In this document: positions 26,321 through 38,340 of the stretch, piece after piece
How positions within the stretch are numbered: the first letter of the stretch is position 1
How the letters are laid out: every line of letters begins with the position of its first letter
Source of the DNA: Apis mellifera
Taxonomy: Eukaryota; Arthropoda; Insecta; Hymenoptera; Apidae
Direction of reading: 5' to 3'
DNA length: 64,000 nucleotides
Assembly: GCF_003254395.2 (NCBI RefSeq)
Contig: NC_037639.1
Span: 7,265,501 to 7,329,500, forward strand
Notes under the pieces: model-generated
Seen by the model: only the letters and a program-made list of their open reading frames with translations
What the model was told of the DNA's origin: nothing
The model's database searches: none
Program-made: the position numbers and the translations under genes

Positions 26321-26337
26321 ATTTGCATGATTGATTG
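26321..26337 (+). promoter_or_regulatory. POU octamer overlapping a PBX/HOX-type site
   Basis: A perfect octamer ATTTGCAT (26321-26328) runs directly into TGATTGAT (26328-26335), which matches the TGATNNAT consensus of Exd/PBX-Hox heterodimers. The match is exact, but single short motifs are expected by chance in 64 kb, so regulatory use is only a suggestion. Confidence 0.35.
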
Positions 26338-27520
26338 CGTGCCGAGCTTTCACAGCCTATCGTTCACCAGTTGAACTTACTTGTTATATTTATTTCCATA
26401 CCCCCATTTTGATTCTCTATGACGTGGAACCGCGTATTCGTATTATCTGCGATTAGGAAAAAATTGTTATTAAAAGGAAAAAAAAGAATTTTTAATACTC
26501 TATTCATCGTATCGATTAAATTTGTCGAAGTTTTTGAACGCGTTAAACTTTCGATACAGTGAAAATTTTTGAACGAAAGTGATAATTTGAAATGTTGGTT
26601 GGGCAAGTTTCAGTTTTTTGATCGATTGAAATTATCGATGTTGAAACTGCGGCCCAGCCAGTTTCGGCGACTTCGCTACTTACATCGCTTCCCTCCTGGC
26701 CTGGCAGCAACTTAAACCGAAACTCCAATCGATAAAACGTAACTCGATTCCAACGAAGTTACATTTGTTATCTATATGGAAATAGGTATCGGGGCTCTGC
26801 TAAGACGATTTTTGAAATCGAATTGTCTCCGACGTGACTTTAATTCGATTTCTTGCGTGAAATTCGATTCCATCGCGATGATCTACAAGCATATTTTCCT
26901 GGCATACAAATCCATACGAATAAATCCCGATTTCCACCGCTTTACCGGTGGAATTCTCTTTTCGATCTCTTCCCCCTCCGCCGTTAAACGCGGTATCCTT
27001 CGTTTTACGTCGTCGAATAAATAGATTCCGAATTTAGAAATACCGCCGTTCTCTTTCTCTCAATCATTTTTATCGTAATCGCGAAAACGGCCATCGATCA
27101 CTTGGAAAAGAAGTTAAAAAATTTTTTGTATAAATATCGTATAAAAAAACTTAAGACAATGGCACTTGAGAAAATATAATGACAATTATTTATTCCTGTC
27201 ATATCCAATTTTTACTAATAATCACTAATATAGAATATAAACTGTATTTATTATAAATACATGTAATTTTAATAAAACCAGATCGTATTAAGATGAAATA
27301 AAATTTACCAGGAACGAAGAAGAAACTCTATTCTTTAAAATTCATCTCGATTCATATTTTTCGGGATATTATCGTCGTTCAAAGTGAAACGTAATTTTTA
27401 ATATTTCAATATAGCTGTCTGCCTCGTTTGATTGTGATCCTCTTTGTCACACTCCCTCCCTGACCTTCCTCAAGCGCTGTACTTGCGCTTGATGATTAAT
27501 GGTAAAACGTTAAATCATCG

Positions 27521-27534
27521 TTTTTTTTTTTTTT
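27521..27534. repeat. Poly-T tract
   Basis: Fourteen consecutive T residues. A second run of about fifteen T lies near 27763-27778. Confidence 0.85.
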
Positions 27535-28685
27535 ATCATTTTTATTAGATGCATTTTCACAGGGAGGGAGGGAAGATAGTAGGTCAAGCCATTTCCTGAA
27601 ATTTTCCCGGTCATTGAGGCTTCCTATGCATTTGGAACGTGCAAATACGATCTTCTATATCTGGAAAACTAATAGACGTATCCATACGAGATAAAATGCA
27701 TTTTCAAAGTCTCGTCTCTCTCTCTCACCATTCTATTGTAATTAGTATAGGTTTTTCTGACTCTTTTTTTTTTTTTTTCAATAAAAAAACATATGAATTT
27801 CCATTGAATCGGACACATTGGTAGCTTGCAATATTGCAATATTGTTTCGAGTTTAATGGAGAATATATATACGGGATATGCGTATTTTATTTATTTGTAA
27901 CGATGAATGGTTGTAAATACCGTAAATATTGATTTATGAATTAATGGTTTGTCGGGCAAGCGTGTGTTTATATTCAGTTTGCCGGTTTCCCGTATATATG
28001 CATAATGATTTAAAGGAATTGTTGACTCGTTCCTTTTGAATTATACGCAGAAATAAAATATTTAAGAATCGCCTTTAACAAGAGAAAGTTGAAGCTCTCC
28101 TCTCCCAAAAAATCAATCTTTCTTTTCGAATTTCCAAAGAAAACCTTTCCCTTCTTCCTCTTCCCTTGCGAAGTCGATCGCAACAATTTAAACAACGCGG
28201 AATCCTCGCCTTCTATTTATCTTCCGACGTTGGCATCCTCCTTAATCCCTTTTTATTTAAGGGCACGGGACACGAATCAAACAATTCCGCGGCGCGGCAA
28301 GGGCGGGCTCGCTTTATCGCGCGCCATTTCTTGTCCACGCTCTCCAAGATAAAGCTCTCCGCCCCGCAAAATTAATTCCTGCCGGCAGTTTAACGTAATT
28401 AACGTGGCTGGGGACGCGTTAAGCAGCCGCCACGTAATTCAACCGCAGTTAGGACAGGCTAAGTTCTTCATTTAGATGCGGCCGCTTTCCATTTACTCGA
28501 CGAATCAACCATCTCCCCTTCCCTTTCGATGTACCACTTGTTCCCTATCGTTTCTAAATTTATCAGAGCTAATCTCGAATTCTCGAAGATTAAGGTATTT
28601 GGGTTAGCTTGGCCTTAATTTTTCCATGCTTTAATAGTTTTACCGTAAATTAAAATGTTTAGAAGATCATTGAATGGTTCATTGA

Positions 28686-28701
28686 ATATATATATATATA
28701 C
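28686..28701. repeat. (TA)n microsatellite
   Basis: About eight TA dinucleotides. Confidence 0.85.
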
Positions 28702-28926
28702 GAATCATGATAAATTGAGGATATCTTTTTGGCTATATCTCATGATTCTTATTGTTTCCGTGTAAATATTGGAACGCTGGAGATTTCTCGATCGAACAAT
28801 TATCGAATAAAATCGAATGCTTCAACGAACACGTGGATCGTCCTCGAGGCAAAAGCATTAGCATATCGTGAGAACGCGGCTGGAATACGGTTTCAAGAAT
28901 TCCAATCATTATCGCACGTCTGTCTT

Positions 28927-28948
28927 AAAAAAAAAAAAAGAAAAAAGG
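28927..28948. repeat. Poly-A / A-rich tract
   Basis: A run of about thirteen A followed by G and six more A. Confidence 0.8.
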
Positions 28949-29156
28949 GAAAAGAAATCGCTCGCAGACACACCGTTCCTTCCTCTCCGTTCCTTTCATC
29001 TCTCGGTATCTTGTTCCAGCGTTGCGTTCGATGTCGCGGGTAAGACAAGTAAGACAGAAATGCAGCCGTAATCCGACACGTATCCACGTATTACGCGATC
29101 CAGTAATAATCCTGGGGCACCGTGTGTAATTTCAGATCGGCATTCGGCCGCGATTT

Positions 29157-29180
29157 AATCGCCTCAAACTTGAGGCGATT
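29157..29180. repeat. Perfect 11-bp inverted repeat with 2-nt spacer
   Basis: AATCGCCTCAA (29157-29167) and TTGAGGCGATT (29170-29180) are exact reverse complements separated by AC. The near-palindrome is 24 bp and contains two CpG. The loop is too small for a microRNA precursor. It could be a dimeric protein-binding site or a cruciform-prone site. Confidence 0.8.
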
Positions 29181-31043
29181 CCCGCTCGATTCTCGCGAAT
29201 TAACACTCGTCCCTGTGACGACGACCGTGTTAACTCGATTCCCGAATTTCTGCCCGGGTATATCCGACTGATCCACGACGAGTACGGTTAAACTCGATCA
29301 CGTTTACCCACCGCCATTTACGAATTTTCCTCTTTTGTTCTTCTCTTAACGAGGCACGAGTTCCTGTTTGCCTGAGAACCAGGGGCGCGATGAAACTTTG
29401 CTCCCTTTGAAAATAAATAGATTCGTGTCGAATATGCTTCGCGTTTCGCCTCGTTCCGGAACGAAAATTTAATCGTCTCCGTTTTCTTGCTGGAAGAAAT
29501 AAAGAACTATGAAGAATGTTTTAATATTTTGTTAATAACATTCGTTGTTATGCAGGAGAAACAATATTCTTACGTTTCTAATTTTGATTAGTGGAGAGTT
29601 TCAATTGTTTATCGATGTTTGATAACAATGTTGAAATTAGAGATGATGAAACTCCCTCGAATTTATCTTCTCATCCAATAAGAATTTCGTCCAATTCTCC
29701 ATTACAATTATAACGCGTGATTGCGTCCGCGATATCCCATTCCGCTTATAAAGCAGGGATTAACTAAACCTATTCCCCTGACAAAATAGACATATCAAAT
29801 TACACTCTGTCATAGCCTTACAATCGGCTATCTCGCAATTTCCATTCGCTTACGTATCCGCGATATATCGAATAACTCGCAGAATAAACACGTGGATGAA
29901 AGAGGCGGCGAGATGTTACCCCGGGTGTCGCGGTGCAAGGCCCGTTTCTAGTTTGAATCGAGTGTGGAGGGAGGGGAAGGGGCGTTTAAACACAGACTGT
30001 AAATGGCATTCCACAAGGAAATGAAAATCAAACGGGGTGTCTTTGTTTCACCTGCTCGAAGGGGGAAGAACCTGTCGAAGAGGCGAGGAGAGGAAGAAGC
30101 AGGAGACGCGTGTTGCTGTACCATTTCTATTTCGAAAAGAACGATTTCCTTTTTTATTTATTTCTCTCGTCTCCATCTTTAACGAACGAATGTTTTATGG
30201 AAAAATATCTCGCCTCTTCCTTCCTCGCGAGACGTGAAAAATTCATTTGAATGGAAGGTTTAACGATCTAATCCTATCTTGGCAATAGGAGGAAATGGAA
30301 ACTGGAGGATTCATTCGCATTTTTCCTCCCCTCCCTTCCTTGTTTAATTCGTTTAACAGTAATCGATCGGGTAATTGTTCTTAAAAACGCGTTTCTATGA
30401 AATGAATCAAGCCAACCGTGTGTCATTTCTCGCCCCTCTCCGCGAACCGTGTTTCCGTGGAAATTTCGCTCGAGACGTTGCGTAATTCCGTTCCGGGAAA
30501 ATTCCTTCGTGCAACGATATTACAGTCTTTATTACTGGCGCAGGGCGATGCGCCTTACGTACGTTACGTATTATATTAATCGTTATTAGAATTCTAAATT
30601 TAAGGCGCGGTAAAATTTCTCTCGGCAAAATGGAAACAGCTTGAATTAACAACAAAACTCGTGTACTCGTGTCGAGTTAATTTGAACATCGCGTTAAGTC
30701 GTTCAATCTCGTCTACTATACCTTTTGAAAATATCCTAAATATAAGGAATAGGTAACGCGAAGAAGAAACCTCTCCTATATTCATTCAACGCGTGTGGAA
30801 ATTCGTAAAATTCAATTTCATCGCCAAATTACGAATGATTCTTTATTAAAAATCAATTTTATTTACCAAGAATTCCTCGTAAGGGGAATCTTTCTTTCTT
30901 CGCGTTCAATCCCCTGGCTTGAAGAAAGAAAAGATGGTGCGAAAGGGTTAAATCCTCGGCGACGAGGCGACAACGTGTTCGGATGGAAAGTAAAGGAAAG
31001 CGGTTTTCCAGGGTGCACGAGCTTACGAAAACGACACCGCCGC

Positions 31044-31067
31044 CCCTCCTCCTCCTCCTCCTCCTCT
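31044..31067. repeat. (CCT)n microsatellite
   Basis: About seven CCT trinucleotides ending in CTTCG. Confidence 0.9.
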
Positions 31068-31494
31068 TCGCGGTAATCGGTCGCTTAACCTGCCGGCTTA
31101 GCGCAAGAGTTCCGCAGGATAGATTGCTTTAATTTAAGTGGAGTTAGGCTAGTGCATCTCCCTGTACACAGTGGTTGGGAGTCGGGTTATGGGCCGGGGC
31201 CCCGCTTCGAGATTCGGCTTAATTCCGACCTCTCTTTCACCCCCTCGTCACGCTCCTCCTCGCCGTCTCTCCCCCTCCTCTTTCTCCCGCGAGTTTCTCA
31301 GGCTTAACCCCAGATTAGTCGTCGTCGTACACTCGCGCGGCGTGGTATGGAGGAGCAAGTTGGTGGATCACGGCGTCCGTATCCACTCGGATACGAAATC
31401 GAACCTTGCCCGACTGCAGTATCCGCATCCACTCGAACCCCTCCTCCTCCCGAATCCGAACCAGCTATCGCTGCATCCTCGCCCTCTCCCCCAC

Positions 31495-31544
31495 GTTCCT
31501 TCCACGCTCCCTCGTTCCTTCCACGCTCCCTCGTTCCTTCGACG
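31495..31544. repeat. 19-bp minisatellite, about 2.6 copies
   Basis: The unit GTTCCTTCCACGCTCCCTC occurs at 31495-31513 and 31514-31532, followed by a partial third copy beginning GTTCCTTCGACG. The two complete copies are identical. Confidence 0.9.
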
Positions 31545-34500
31545 CCAGCAGGTCGTCAGCGGCCACTTGGATAACTCGACGCCAATTTGCGGAACGAGGC
31601 CTTCGCCGGAGATGGATGCGGACGGGAATAGCCCGTGGAAAATAATCCTTCCCCCTTCGTCCTGTGTCTGCTCGCGGAGGGCAGATGGTTCGGAGGGAAG
31701 GCGATCTCGCAACGAGACGTTGATTCATTCGGGCCGAATTGAGAGGAGGGGAATTTTTGGACGATTTGGAAGGTGCCGTTTTTCCTTGAGATGGATTATG
31801 AGCCGATTGTTGTTATTATATCGCATAATTTAAAAATTAGAATTGTTATTTTCGAATCTAATCGGATTTATATTTTAAGAGATTGATATTTCGTTGAACT
31901 TAAGTCTCTAAGTAAAATGTTCAAGAAAAGTTTTCGATAACTTTGTTTCTCTCTTTCTTTTTTTTTTCAAATCCTTGTCCATCGAATGTTTCACGATTCA
32001 ATGAACGTTGTCTCGATTCCAATCGCAAAAGTAATCAACGAATTGCAAGAACGTGGTACGCGCGCGAGCCACGTTCAACCTCTCGAAAGGCAAACGAACG
32101 CGGATCGCGCGATTCGCCGCAAAATCCAACAAACTCAAATATTTATATTGGAAATTCGTCTAGGCGGCACACGATTTCGCGGCTCCATCTACCGACCTCG
32201 CTCAGTCACATACACACGCTCGAGCATTGAAATATTCGCGGTTACGAGCTAGTTTTTTCTTTCAAAACTGTCCTTTGTTCTCCTGCTTTCTTTCTTTCTT
32301 TAAATCTTTCATCTCGATCATCTCCTATCTCTTTGGTACTGCCAATAATATTTTAAACAATACCTCTGGACAGTTAAAATATATCGCACGTGCTTTATGA
32401 TCCTTTCCAAGGATCTATCTTTCCACAATTTCTTCGAGCCGATTTTCAAAGTGACCGTTTGCCAAAATTCTCTCAAAAGGTCAAATTAATTCCTCGCCAG
32501 CCAGAGTTATACGTATCGGACATGCCTCGTCCACTTGGCAACCGATATTCCCACGTCGAAATTGTCAAATTATAATACGAGGAGGGGGAGAGAGAGGAAA
32601 TCGAGGCTTAGGCTAGCTTTTTGTCCTGGCTCTCTTCCCGCGATTCGACGTTTAAACGCAGCGCGTGCATAGTTACGTACACCAACGATGCGGGATCATC
32701 GCGCGGAACAACGCGGGATCGTCATCATCGATCTTCGACGTCCGGATCATCGAGCCGGACGGAAAAGAACCGCCCGACAGGAAAATCCTCCTCTCCCTCT
32801 CCCTCTCTCCCCTCCGCGGATCGATGTCAGCTACGCTTCGAACATCAATTTTCCGCCCGTTTTCGAGCACGAGCACTGGCTGTATCATTATGCTACGTGT
32901 AAAAGGCGACCGACATTGACGGGGCGGTAATTCGGCGAAATAAATTGTTTTCATCGGTGCCGGGATTAACGATCCGTTGCGGAGCGGAACGGATATCAAA
33001 TTGTTAATCAAATTGGAACATTGTTTCGCAGCGTCATTGTTCTTCTAATGGTTTTCTGAAACGGAAATCATCTTTTACGTGAGATTCAGGGAACGATTGA
33101 ATCGTCTTATCGTGAAAATTATGAAATTTAGGGGAAAATGGAAGGATTGGAAGAGTGTATATTTTATAGGAATGAAGGTAAGGAAGATTATTCGCTTTTA
33201 TATCTGGATTTTAAAGGGATATAAAAAGGGATTGATTATTTGTTTAAAAAAAAGAGAGAGAGAAAATAGTATTAAGCATGATTATTGAACGTCAATTGAA
33301 CGGTGCAAATGATGTTATTGCATTATTTGATCGATATGGAATTTATAAAACGCTTCGAATAATATTGTTTTTATTCGAATGCGATCCGAGATATGTGCGC
33401 AACGGTAGATATTAAGGATATTACAAAAAAGGTTTTTATTTTATATATGGCGTATATTTAATTTACATTTAATTCGCGAGAATTTTCATTTCAAAAAATA
33501 TGAAAAAATTTTGCTTCATTTAATATCTACACACGACACGAAACGTTTACGTTTTAAACTTTATATAATATTTTTTTCTCCCCTCTTTATTATCTTGTGT
33601 GAAAGATAGGGGAAAAAAGTTGAAGAGAAATTTGTTTCGCTTTAACACGGAGAAACGAAATGTTTGAACTCGAAATATGCAATAATAGAATATTCGGGGG
33701 GAGAGAAAAAAAAAAAAAAAAAAAAGAAGAAAAAAAGAATTCATATAGTGATGAACGAGAAATACAAATATTTGCTCCATTTATATCCGTTTCATTGGAA
33801 AAACGATTACTCGGTGTGCTTTGTAGTAGCACGTGATATTTCATAGATTACTACACCCTATATTTTGCACCCTGTCCTATCCTGTTTGCTTTCGATCAGC
33901 ATTTTATACCCATTTTCGCGCGATTCTGTTTAACAAACATTTAACCAGGAATACGCATCAGGTTACAGATCATTCGTATAACAATAGTTTCGATATAAAC
34001 TTGTGAAATATCTAAATTTAAACAGCGAGAGAAAGTCGAATATATTCGTTTGTCTTTCTTTCCTCCTCGCGGCTACAAGAATTTATTTGTAGTAAATTTT
34101 TATTCGCGAACGTCCAAGTTTCAATTTGTTTTTGAACGAGAGAGATTTTTCCTTCGATAAAAATCTCTCGAAAATAAATCAGATGAATTATCGTTATCGC
34201 GAAAATCGACTTTGTATCGTTAATTTCTATTCTCATCGTTGCAAGGATAAATTTTACAAGAGATTTCGCAGCGATACCGTTTAATAACCGCGCCGTGGAC
34301 AACGCGACCCACATCATAATTCATCGATGTAAAGATTTCCCGTGTAACTCTAAATCATTCGTCGAGAGAAATAAATTTTCTAACCCTCGGCCTCGTGTCA
34401 CGACTCGTCTCTGCCCCCTTGACCTTTTCGTCTCGCGAATCCTTTGCTATTTCCTTCCACTTGTTTCTATTCATTTTTCCACGATCAAATCGTTGAAAGA

Positions 34501-35193
34501 ATCGTTAAAGACTCGATGAAAATTATAAATTCGAAATCTCTGAAATCTTATCTCTCTTATCTATGAATTAATCACAATTAATAATGGAAAGAAATAGGAA
34601 AGAAGGAATCATCTATTCAAATCTAATCTAGATTCTTCCAAGATTTCTAAGACGTTTCAAGATTAAAGAAAATAACGGTGAAAATAGGTGCGGGTAAAAA
34701 TATGTAAATCTATTCTTCCCTGAGCTGGAACTGGACAAACATCGTGGAAGGTAACGCAGATTATCAAGCGCACTCGTTTCGAAATACTTTCCACATCCTC
34801 TATTTCCCCGCGTTATCCGCCACTCCGTTTCGCCTCGAAGGATTAAGACCTTAAAACCTTATCTTCGGGGAACACGACGCGCTGGTGAGCAGCGATCTCG
34901 CCCGCCGTAAAGTCGGAAATAACTCATGCCGCTTTTCCGCGCTGTCGACCGCCGTGAAAATGCATCTAAATTGCTTGTTTCGGTCCGCACGATGGATATT
35001 TCTGACCTCGCCTCGTCGCTATTGCAAACGCTTTGTTTTATTCATCATTAGAATATTCCACGTCCCCTTCGCGTTATCATAAATTTTCTTCTCGACTTTA
35101 ATTACCTATGAAATTACAATACAGGCGCAATAAGAAACTCAATGTTTCAATAATATGTTGTAACCAAGTGATGGATATTAAAACGTAAAAAGC

Positions 35194-35220
35194 CTCAGAT
35201 CCTATCCACTGCGATCTGAG
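35194..35220. repeat. Inverted repeat, 8-bp perfect stem
   Basis: CTCAGATC (35194-35201) and GATCTGAG (35213-35220) pair exactly around an 11-nt loop. It is followed by TTTATGA and not a T run. No function is assigned. Confidence 0.6.
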
Positions 35221-35691
35221 TTTATGATAATCCAAATTTATGTCATGTGTGAATTCGTCCATCTATAATTAATATATTAATAGAATCTTTGTAAAATATC
35301 GTAGCGTGATAATACTGCGCTTGAATTAAAAAAAAAAAGTCCAATTCACAATTTGAACGTATTTTAAACTCCACAGAATATACGTGGGAAAGAGTGAAAA
35401 ATATCGAAAGCAAGAAAACGAATATTCCATCGACCTCTCCGTTTCCTCGCGTCGATCTCGCGATAAAAATCCACGGTCTATCCATTATCGATAAATTTCC
35501 GAAGAATCGGCATATCCTATCTAACTATCGACGAAACGCGACACCTCCATTCTTTTTCATTTCTCCATACACAGAAATCCAACAACAAATGGTTCGACAA
35601 CCGATAATAAAAATTCGATACGCCGGAAGATCGTATTGTTTCGCGAATCGTGCCGTGCCTCGTATTTTGATGAGAGATTTAAGTGAGAAAT

Positions 35692-35710
35692 AGAGAGAGA
35701 GAGAGAGAGA
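35692..35710. repeat. (GA)n microsatellite
   Basis: About nine GA dinucleotides followed by TTTTT. Confidence 0.9.
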
Positions 35711-35979
35711 TTTTTCACCGTGGCCGCGAAACGGAGAAACCATTAAAGCCAAGACCACGGGTGGCGGGCGTTGATTGTCATCGGGTGTTTTACGAAGCAT
35801 TGCGTAGACCCGGCTCTTGTTCGTTCGTAGGATTGTTGCGGGGTGTGGAGGGGAGGCACCGTCGTCGTTACGGCCGATTTTATCGCGGTCGTCGTGCCTG
35901 GAACGCGGTTCGTTTCTCCCTTGAAATACGAGTCACCGGGTGTGCCACGTTGTTCAGCAGAAACCGGATTGCGAGTCGA

Positions 35980-36062
35980 ACGATCGATACGCTTCACGCC
36001 GGTTAGGTTTAATCCAACGATCGATACGCTTCACGCCGGTTAGGTTTAATCCAACGATCGAT
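35980..36062. repeat. 37-bp tandem duplication, about 2.2 copies
   Basis: Units 35980-36016 and 36017-36053 are identical. Each begins ACGATCGATACGCTTCACG and ends TTAGGTTTAATCCA. A third partial copy (ACGATCGAT) follows. The perfect identity points to recent duplication or slippage. Confidence 0.95.
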
Positions 36063-36082
36063 CTTTCCTCGTTGCGATTCCA

Positions 36083-36107
36083 CCTCTCTCTCTCTCTCTC
36101 TCTCTCT
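36083..36107. repeat. (CT)n microsatellite
   Basis: About twelve CT dinucleotides, 20 bp after the 37-bp duplication. Confidence 0.9.
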
Positions 36108-36249
36108 TCCCTTCTTCCTCTCTTCGCGTCCCACGATTCATCCGTGTTTTTGCAAACTGAAATTTCCGCCCTTGCTCCGCGAAACAATTAACCGTAGCGC
36201 GAAGTACCTAGGCTAGGCTTTTTTCATTCCCTATTTCTTCTCTCTGTCC

Positions 36250-36279
36250 TTTTTTTCTTTTTTTTTTTTTTTTTTTTTT
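36250..36279. repeat. Poly-T tract
   Basis: A run of about 22 T after TTTTTTC, followed by GGTAGG. The pattern loosely resembles an acceptor tract but lacks an AG before the GG. Confidence 0.85.
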
Positions 36280-36478
36280 GGTAGGCGATGAGAAATGGTT
36301 TTTTTCATTAGATTTTGAAGTTGATACGATGTGATCGATGACGGTTATGAGCTTTCGACGGGAATGGGAAGGGATTACGATCGGGATAAATTCGTTTCTT
36401 CGTTGAGTTGTGTGTACGGCTGATGGTTCTATTTTAATTAAGCGAATATTGCATATATTCTGTCGATTCTCTCTTTCC

Positions 36479-36498
36479 TTTTTTTTTTTTTTTTTTTT
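36479..36498. repeat. Poly-T tract
   Basis: About twenty T, followed by GGACGAG. It is similar in form to the run at 36250-36279. Confidence 0.85.
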
Positions 36499-37088
36499 GG
36501 ACGAGAAAAGTACGTATATTCTTCTAAAAATATTCGGTTCTTTGCGTAATCCAATGAAGAAGGAATAGAGATCACCACCAGTATCAACAAGTGAATAATA
36601 TTTATCGATTTGAGAACAATATGTAACAATTATAATTCCAATCAATCGAATCAAATCGCGACAAATTTTTCATCCCGCTTCTCTCAAAAAAAATCTCTCA
36701 CTTCCCTTCTTTTCCCGCGATATCTTTATCTTGAACATCACGACGCATCGCAACCAATTTTTTCCCTCTCTTTTCCTTCTCCTTCTCTCTCTTTCCCTCT
36801 CTCTTTTTTTTTTACCACGATGAAAAGGTGGAAGTTCACCGAACGGTGGACAGAATCGAACAATATTCGAGGTTCGTGCCACCACCGACAGTTATTGTTT
36901 TTTAATTGGAGGCCGCGCACGCGCCTTCGAACCCCTCGTGAAAGGCGTCGTCGGGTACAACCGCCCCTCTTCCCTCCCTCCTCCCGCGCCCGTGTCCCCG
37001 TAAAAAAGTTAGCTTGGAAATTTTTTCAATTAAAAACCGTCGGCGCGCACCGACGGGACGAGGTTCGTGCGACGGCCAGAAGCCGGGA

Positions 37089-37130
37089 ACGCGACGCGAC
37101 GCGACGCGTCGCGACGCCGCGCGCCGCGCT
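37089..37130. repeat. (GCGAC)n short repeat and CGCG-rich tract
   Basis: GCGAC/GCGTC pentamers pass into CCGCGCGCCGCGCTCG. The tract is almost pure CpG over about 40 bp. Confidence 0.8.
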
Positions 37131-37157
37131 CGTCGCTCCGCTCGTCGGTGCGGAGGA

Positions 37158-37180
37158 GGGAAGGGGAGAGGGAGGGGGGG
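37158..37180 (+). other. Potential G-quadruplex (+ strand)
   Basis: G runs of 3, 4, 3 and 7 (37158-60, 37163-66, 37170-72, 37174-80) are separated by AA, AGA and A. This meets the canonical G3+N1-7 pattern with short loops. Confidence 0.75.
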
Positions 37181-37272
37181 TTAGTTTTAATTACTGTAGC
37201 ATCGTTACGCATGGCCCGTTTCAGTAAGGACCGTAGGTAGAAAAAATCCTGACGGCAGCTGCGACTGTCCAA

Positions 37273-37302
37273 CCCCTGCTCCCCCTCCCCCTCCCCATCC
37301 CC
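37273..37302 (-). other. Potential G-quadruplex (- strand) / C-run
   Basis: Five C runs of 4-5 bases are separated by TGCT, T, T and AT. On the - strand they form a quadruplex-type motif, 92 bp from the + strand motif at 37158-37180. Confidence 0.75.
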
Positions 37303-38222
37303 GCGTCACGCGCACGTGGAATAACGTAAGGAGATGATGAACGCTCCAGAAAGAAATTAGGTGACGGGCGTTTTTCAATTTCGTTGGGACGCCGTTTCAT
37401 ACGTGTCTCGGGGGACGCGAGATGGATTTTTATGGCAAGGAAATGGGAATTCTTTCTCTCTCTCTTTTTTCTTTCTTTCTTTCTTTGTAACCAGGCACGG
37501 TTTTTGGAATAATTATTCGGGTTTGGTACAGGATGATTTATAATATACGCGAAGAGAAGAAATTAGGAAGGAGGAAGGAGTCGAGGAAGGATTAATTCTT
37601 GCGACGATCTCGAAGGGAAGTTTTTTGTGGTGGTCGTTGGGATTTGATTTGATTTGCGTACGATGATGGTGTTATTTCTTTTTTAGGAGGATGTGTTTTT
37701 TTATATTCTTAAGAGGGAATGCGGAATTTAATTAGAAAGAATATTTGATTCTCGAATCTCGACGAATTAAAATTGTTGTTGATGTTATTAGAAAAATTAA
37801 TCAATTCGCTTTTGTGCAATCAATTTTGTTCGAAACTTTGTAGTTTTTTTAAACTAGCATCAACAATTATTGCACGTAATTAAAAAGAAATAGTTAATTA
37901 TATACCATATTATGAACCATCCTGTATCAAACCCGATAATTTATGAAAATATTTCTTTTCGATTCTACTTGCAATAATATCGCGCCCTCGATCTCGATTC
38001 GAAAAATATTTTAAAATTCCCGACAGATCGGCCTTGTTACAGTCCGTGACAATGGCCCGATTAAAGAAGCGGGAGGATTTTGAAAATTTATAATCCGCGT
38101 ATTCACCGCAACGTGAACTGACACGTCCGACGTAAAACAATCGATACGCTATCATTTGCAATATTTGATGGTATAATGTCATATTTGCTACAATAGCATA
38201 TTTGCATCGTGACCACACCATG

Positions 38223-38224
<2 letters not shown>

Positions 38225-38259
<35 letters not shown>
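38225..38259. repeat. (AT)n microsatellite
   Basis: About 17 uninterrupted AT dinucleotides, among the longest in the window. The Tyr/Ile-rich frames on the - strand are artefacts. Confidence 0.95.
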
Positions 38260-38260
<1 letters not shown>

Positions 38261-38340
38261 GTACATTTATATATGTGTATATCGATGGCATGCAGACACT
38301 TCGCGTCTAAACTGCGACATAACATAGTTGCAGATTGCAC

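Larger units (their letters stand above)
23016..31000. other. Non-coding spacer
   Basis: Largely AT-rich unique sequence. It includes T-rich low-complexity DNA at 23405-23443 and 24190-24375, (TA)n at 26201-26231 and 28686-28701, and a perfect 11-bp inverted repeat at 29157-29180. The longest frames (24134-24709 on +, 25778-26353 on -) show no recognisable domain and cross homopolymers or TA repeats. Confidence 0.6.
31001..31760. other. GC-rich, pyrimidine-rich patch
   Basis: GC and CpG rise clearly here, with CT-rich DNA on the + strand. The longest frame in the window (31171-31833, 220 codons) lies here, overlapped by long frames in other phases and on the - strand. Its translation is rich in Pro/Ser/Arg/Leu and matches no family I recognise. 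Overlapping long frames on both strands are what low stop density would produce, so I do not call a gene. Confidence 0.6.
36930..37330. other. CpG-rich block with quadruplex-type motifs on both strands
   Basis: CpG and GC are strongly raised against the surrounding AT-rich DNA. The block holds GCGAC repeats (37089-37130), a G-run motif on + (37158-37180) and a C-run motif (37273-37302). It looks like a promoter or enhancer-type island, but no initiator, TATA or coding start can be assigned. Confidence 0.5.

Noticed and set aside
25778..26353. 191-codon open frame on -
   Set aside because: It crosses a (TA)n microsatellite and has no recognisable domain or splice context. Direction is opposite to the ratchet points.
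31171..31833. 220-codon open frame on +, the longest in the window
   Set aside because: Low-complexity Pro/Ser/Arg/Leu translation, overlapped by long frames in other phases and on the - strand. It lies in a GC-rich pyrimidine patch with a minisatellite, and no domain is recognisable.
36610..37227. 205-codon open frame on +
   Set aside because: It spans T/C-rich and CpG-repeat DNA. The Ser/Phe/Arg-rich product has no motif and competes with - strand frames.
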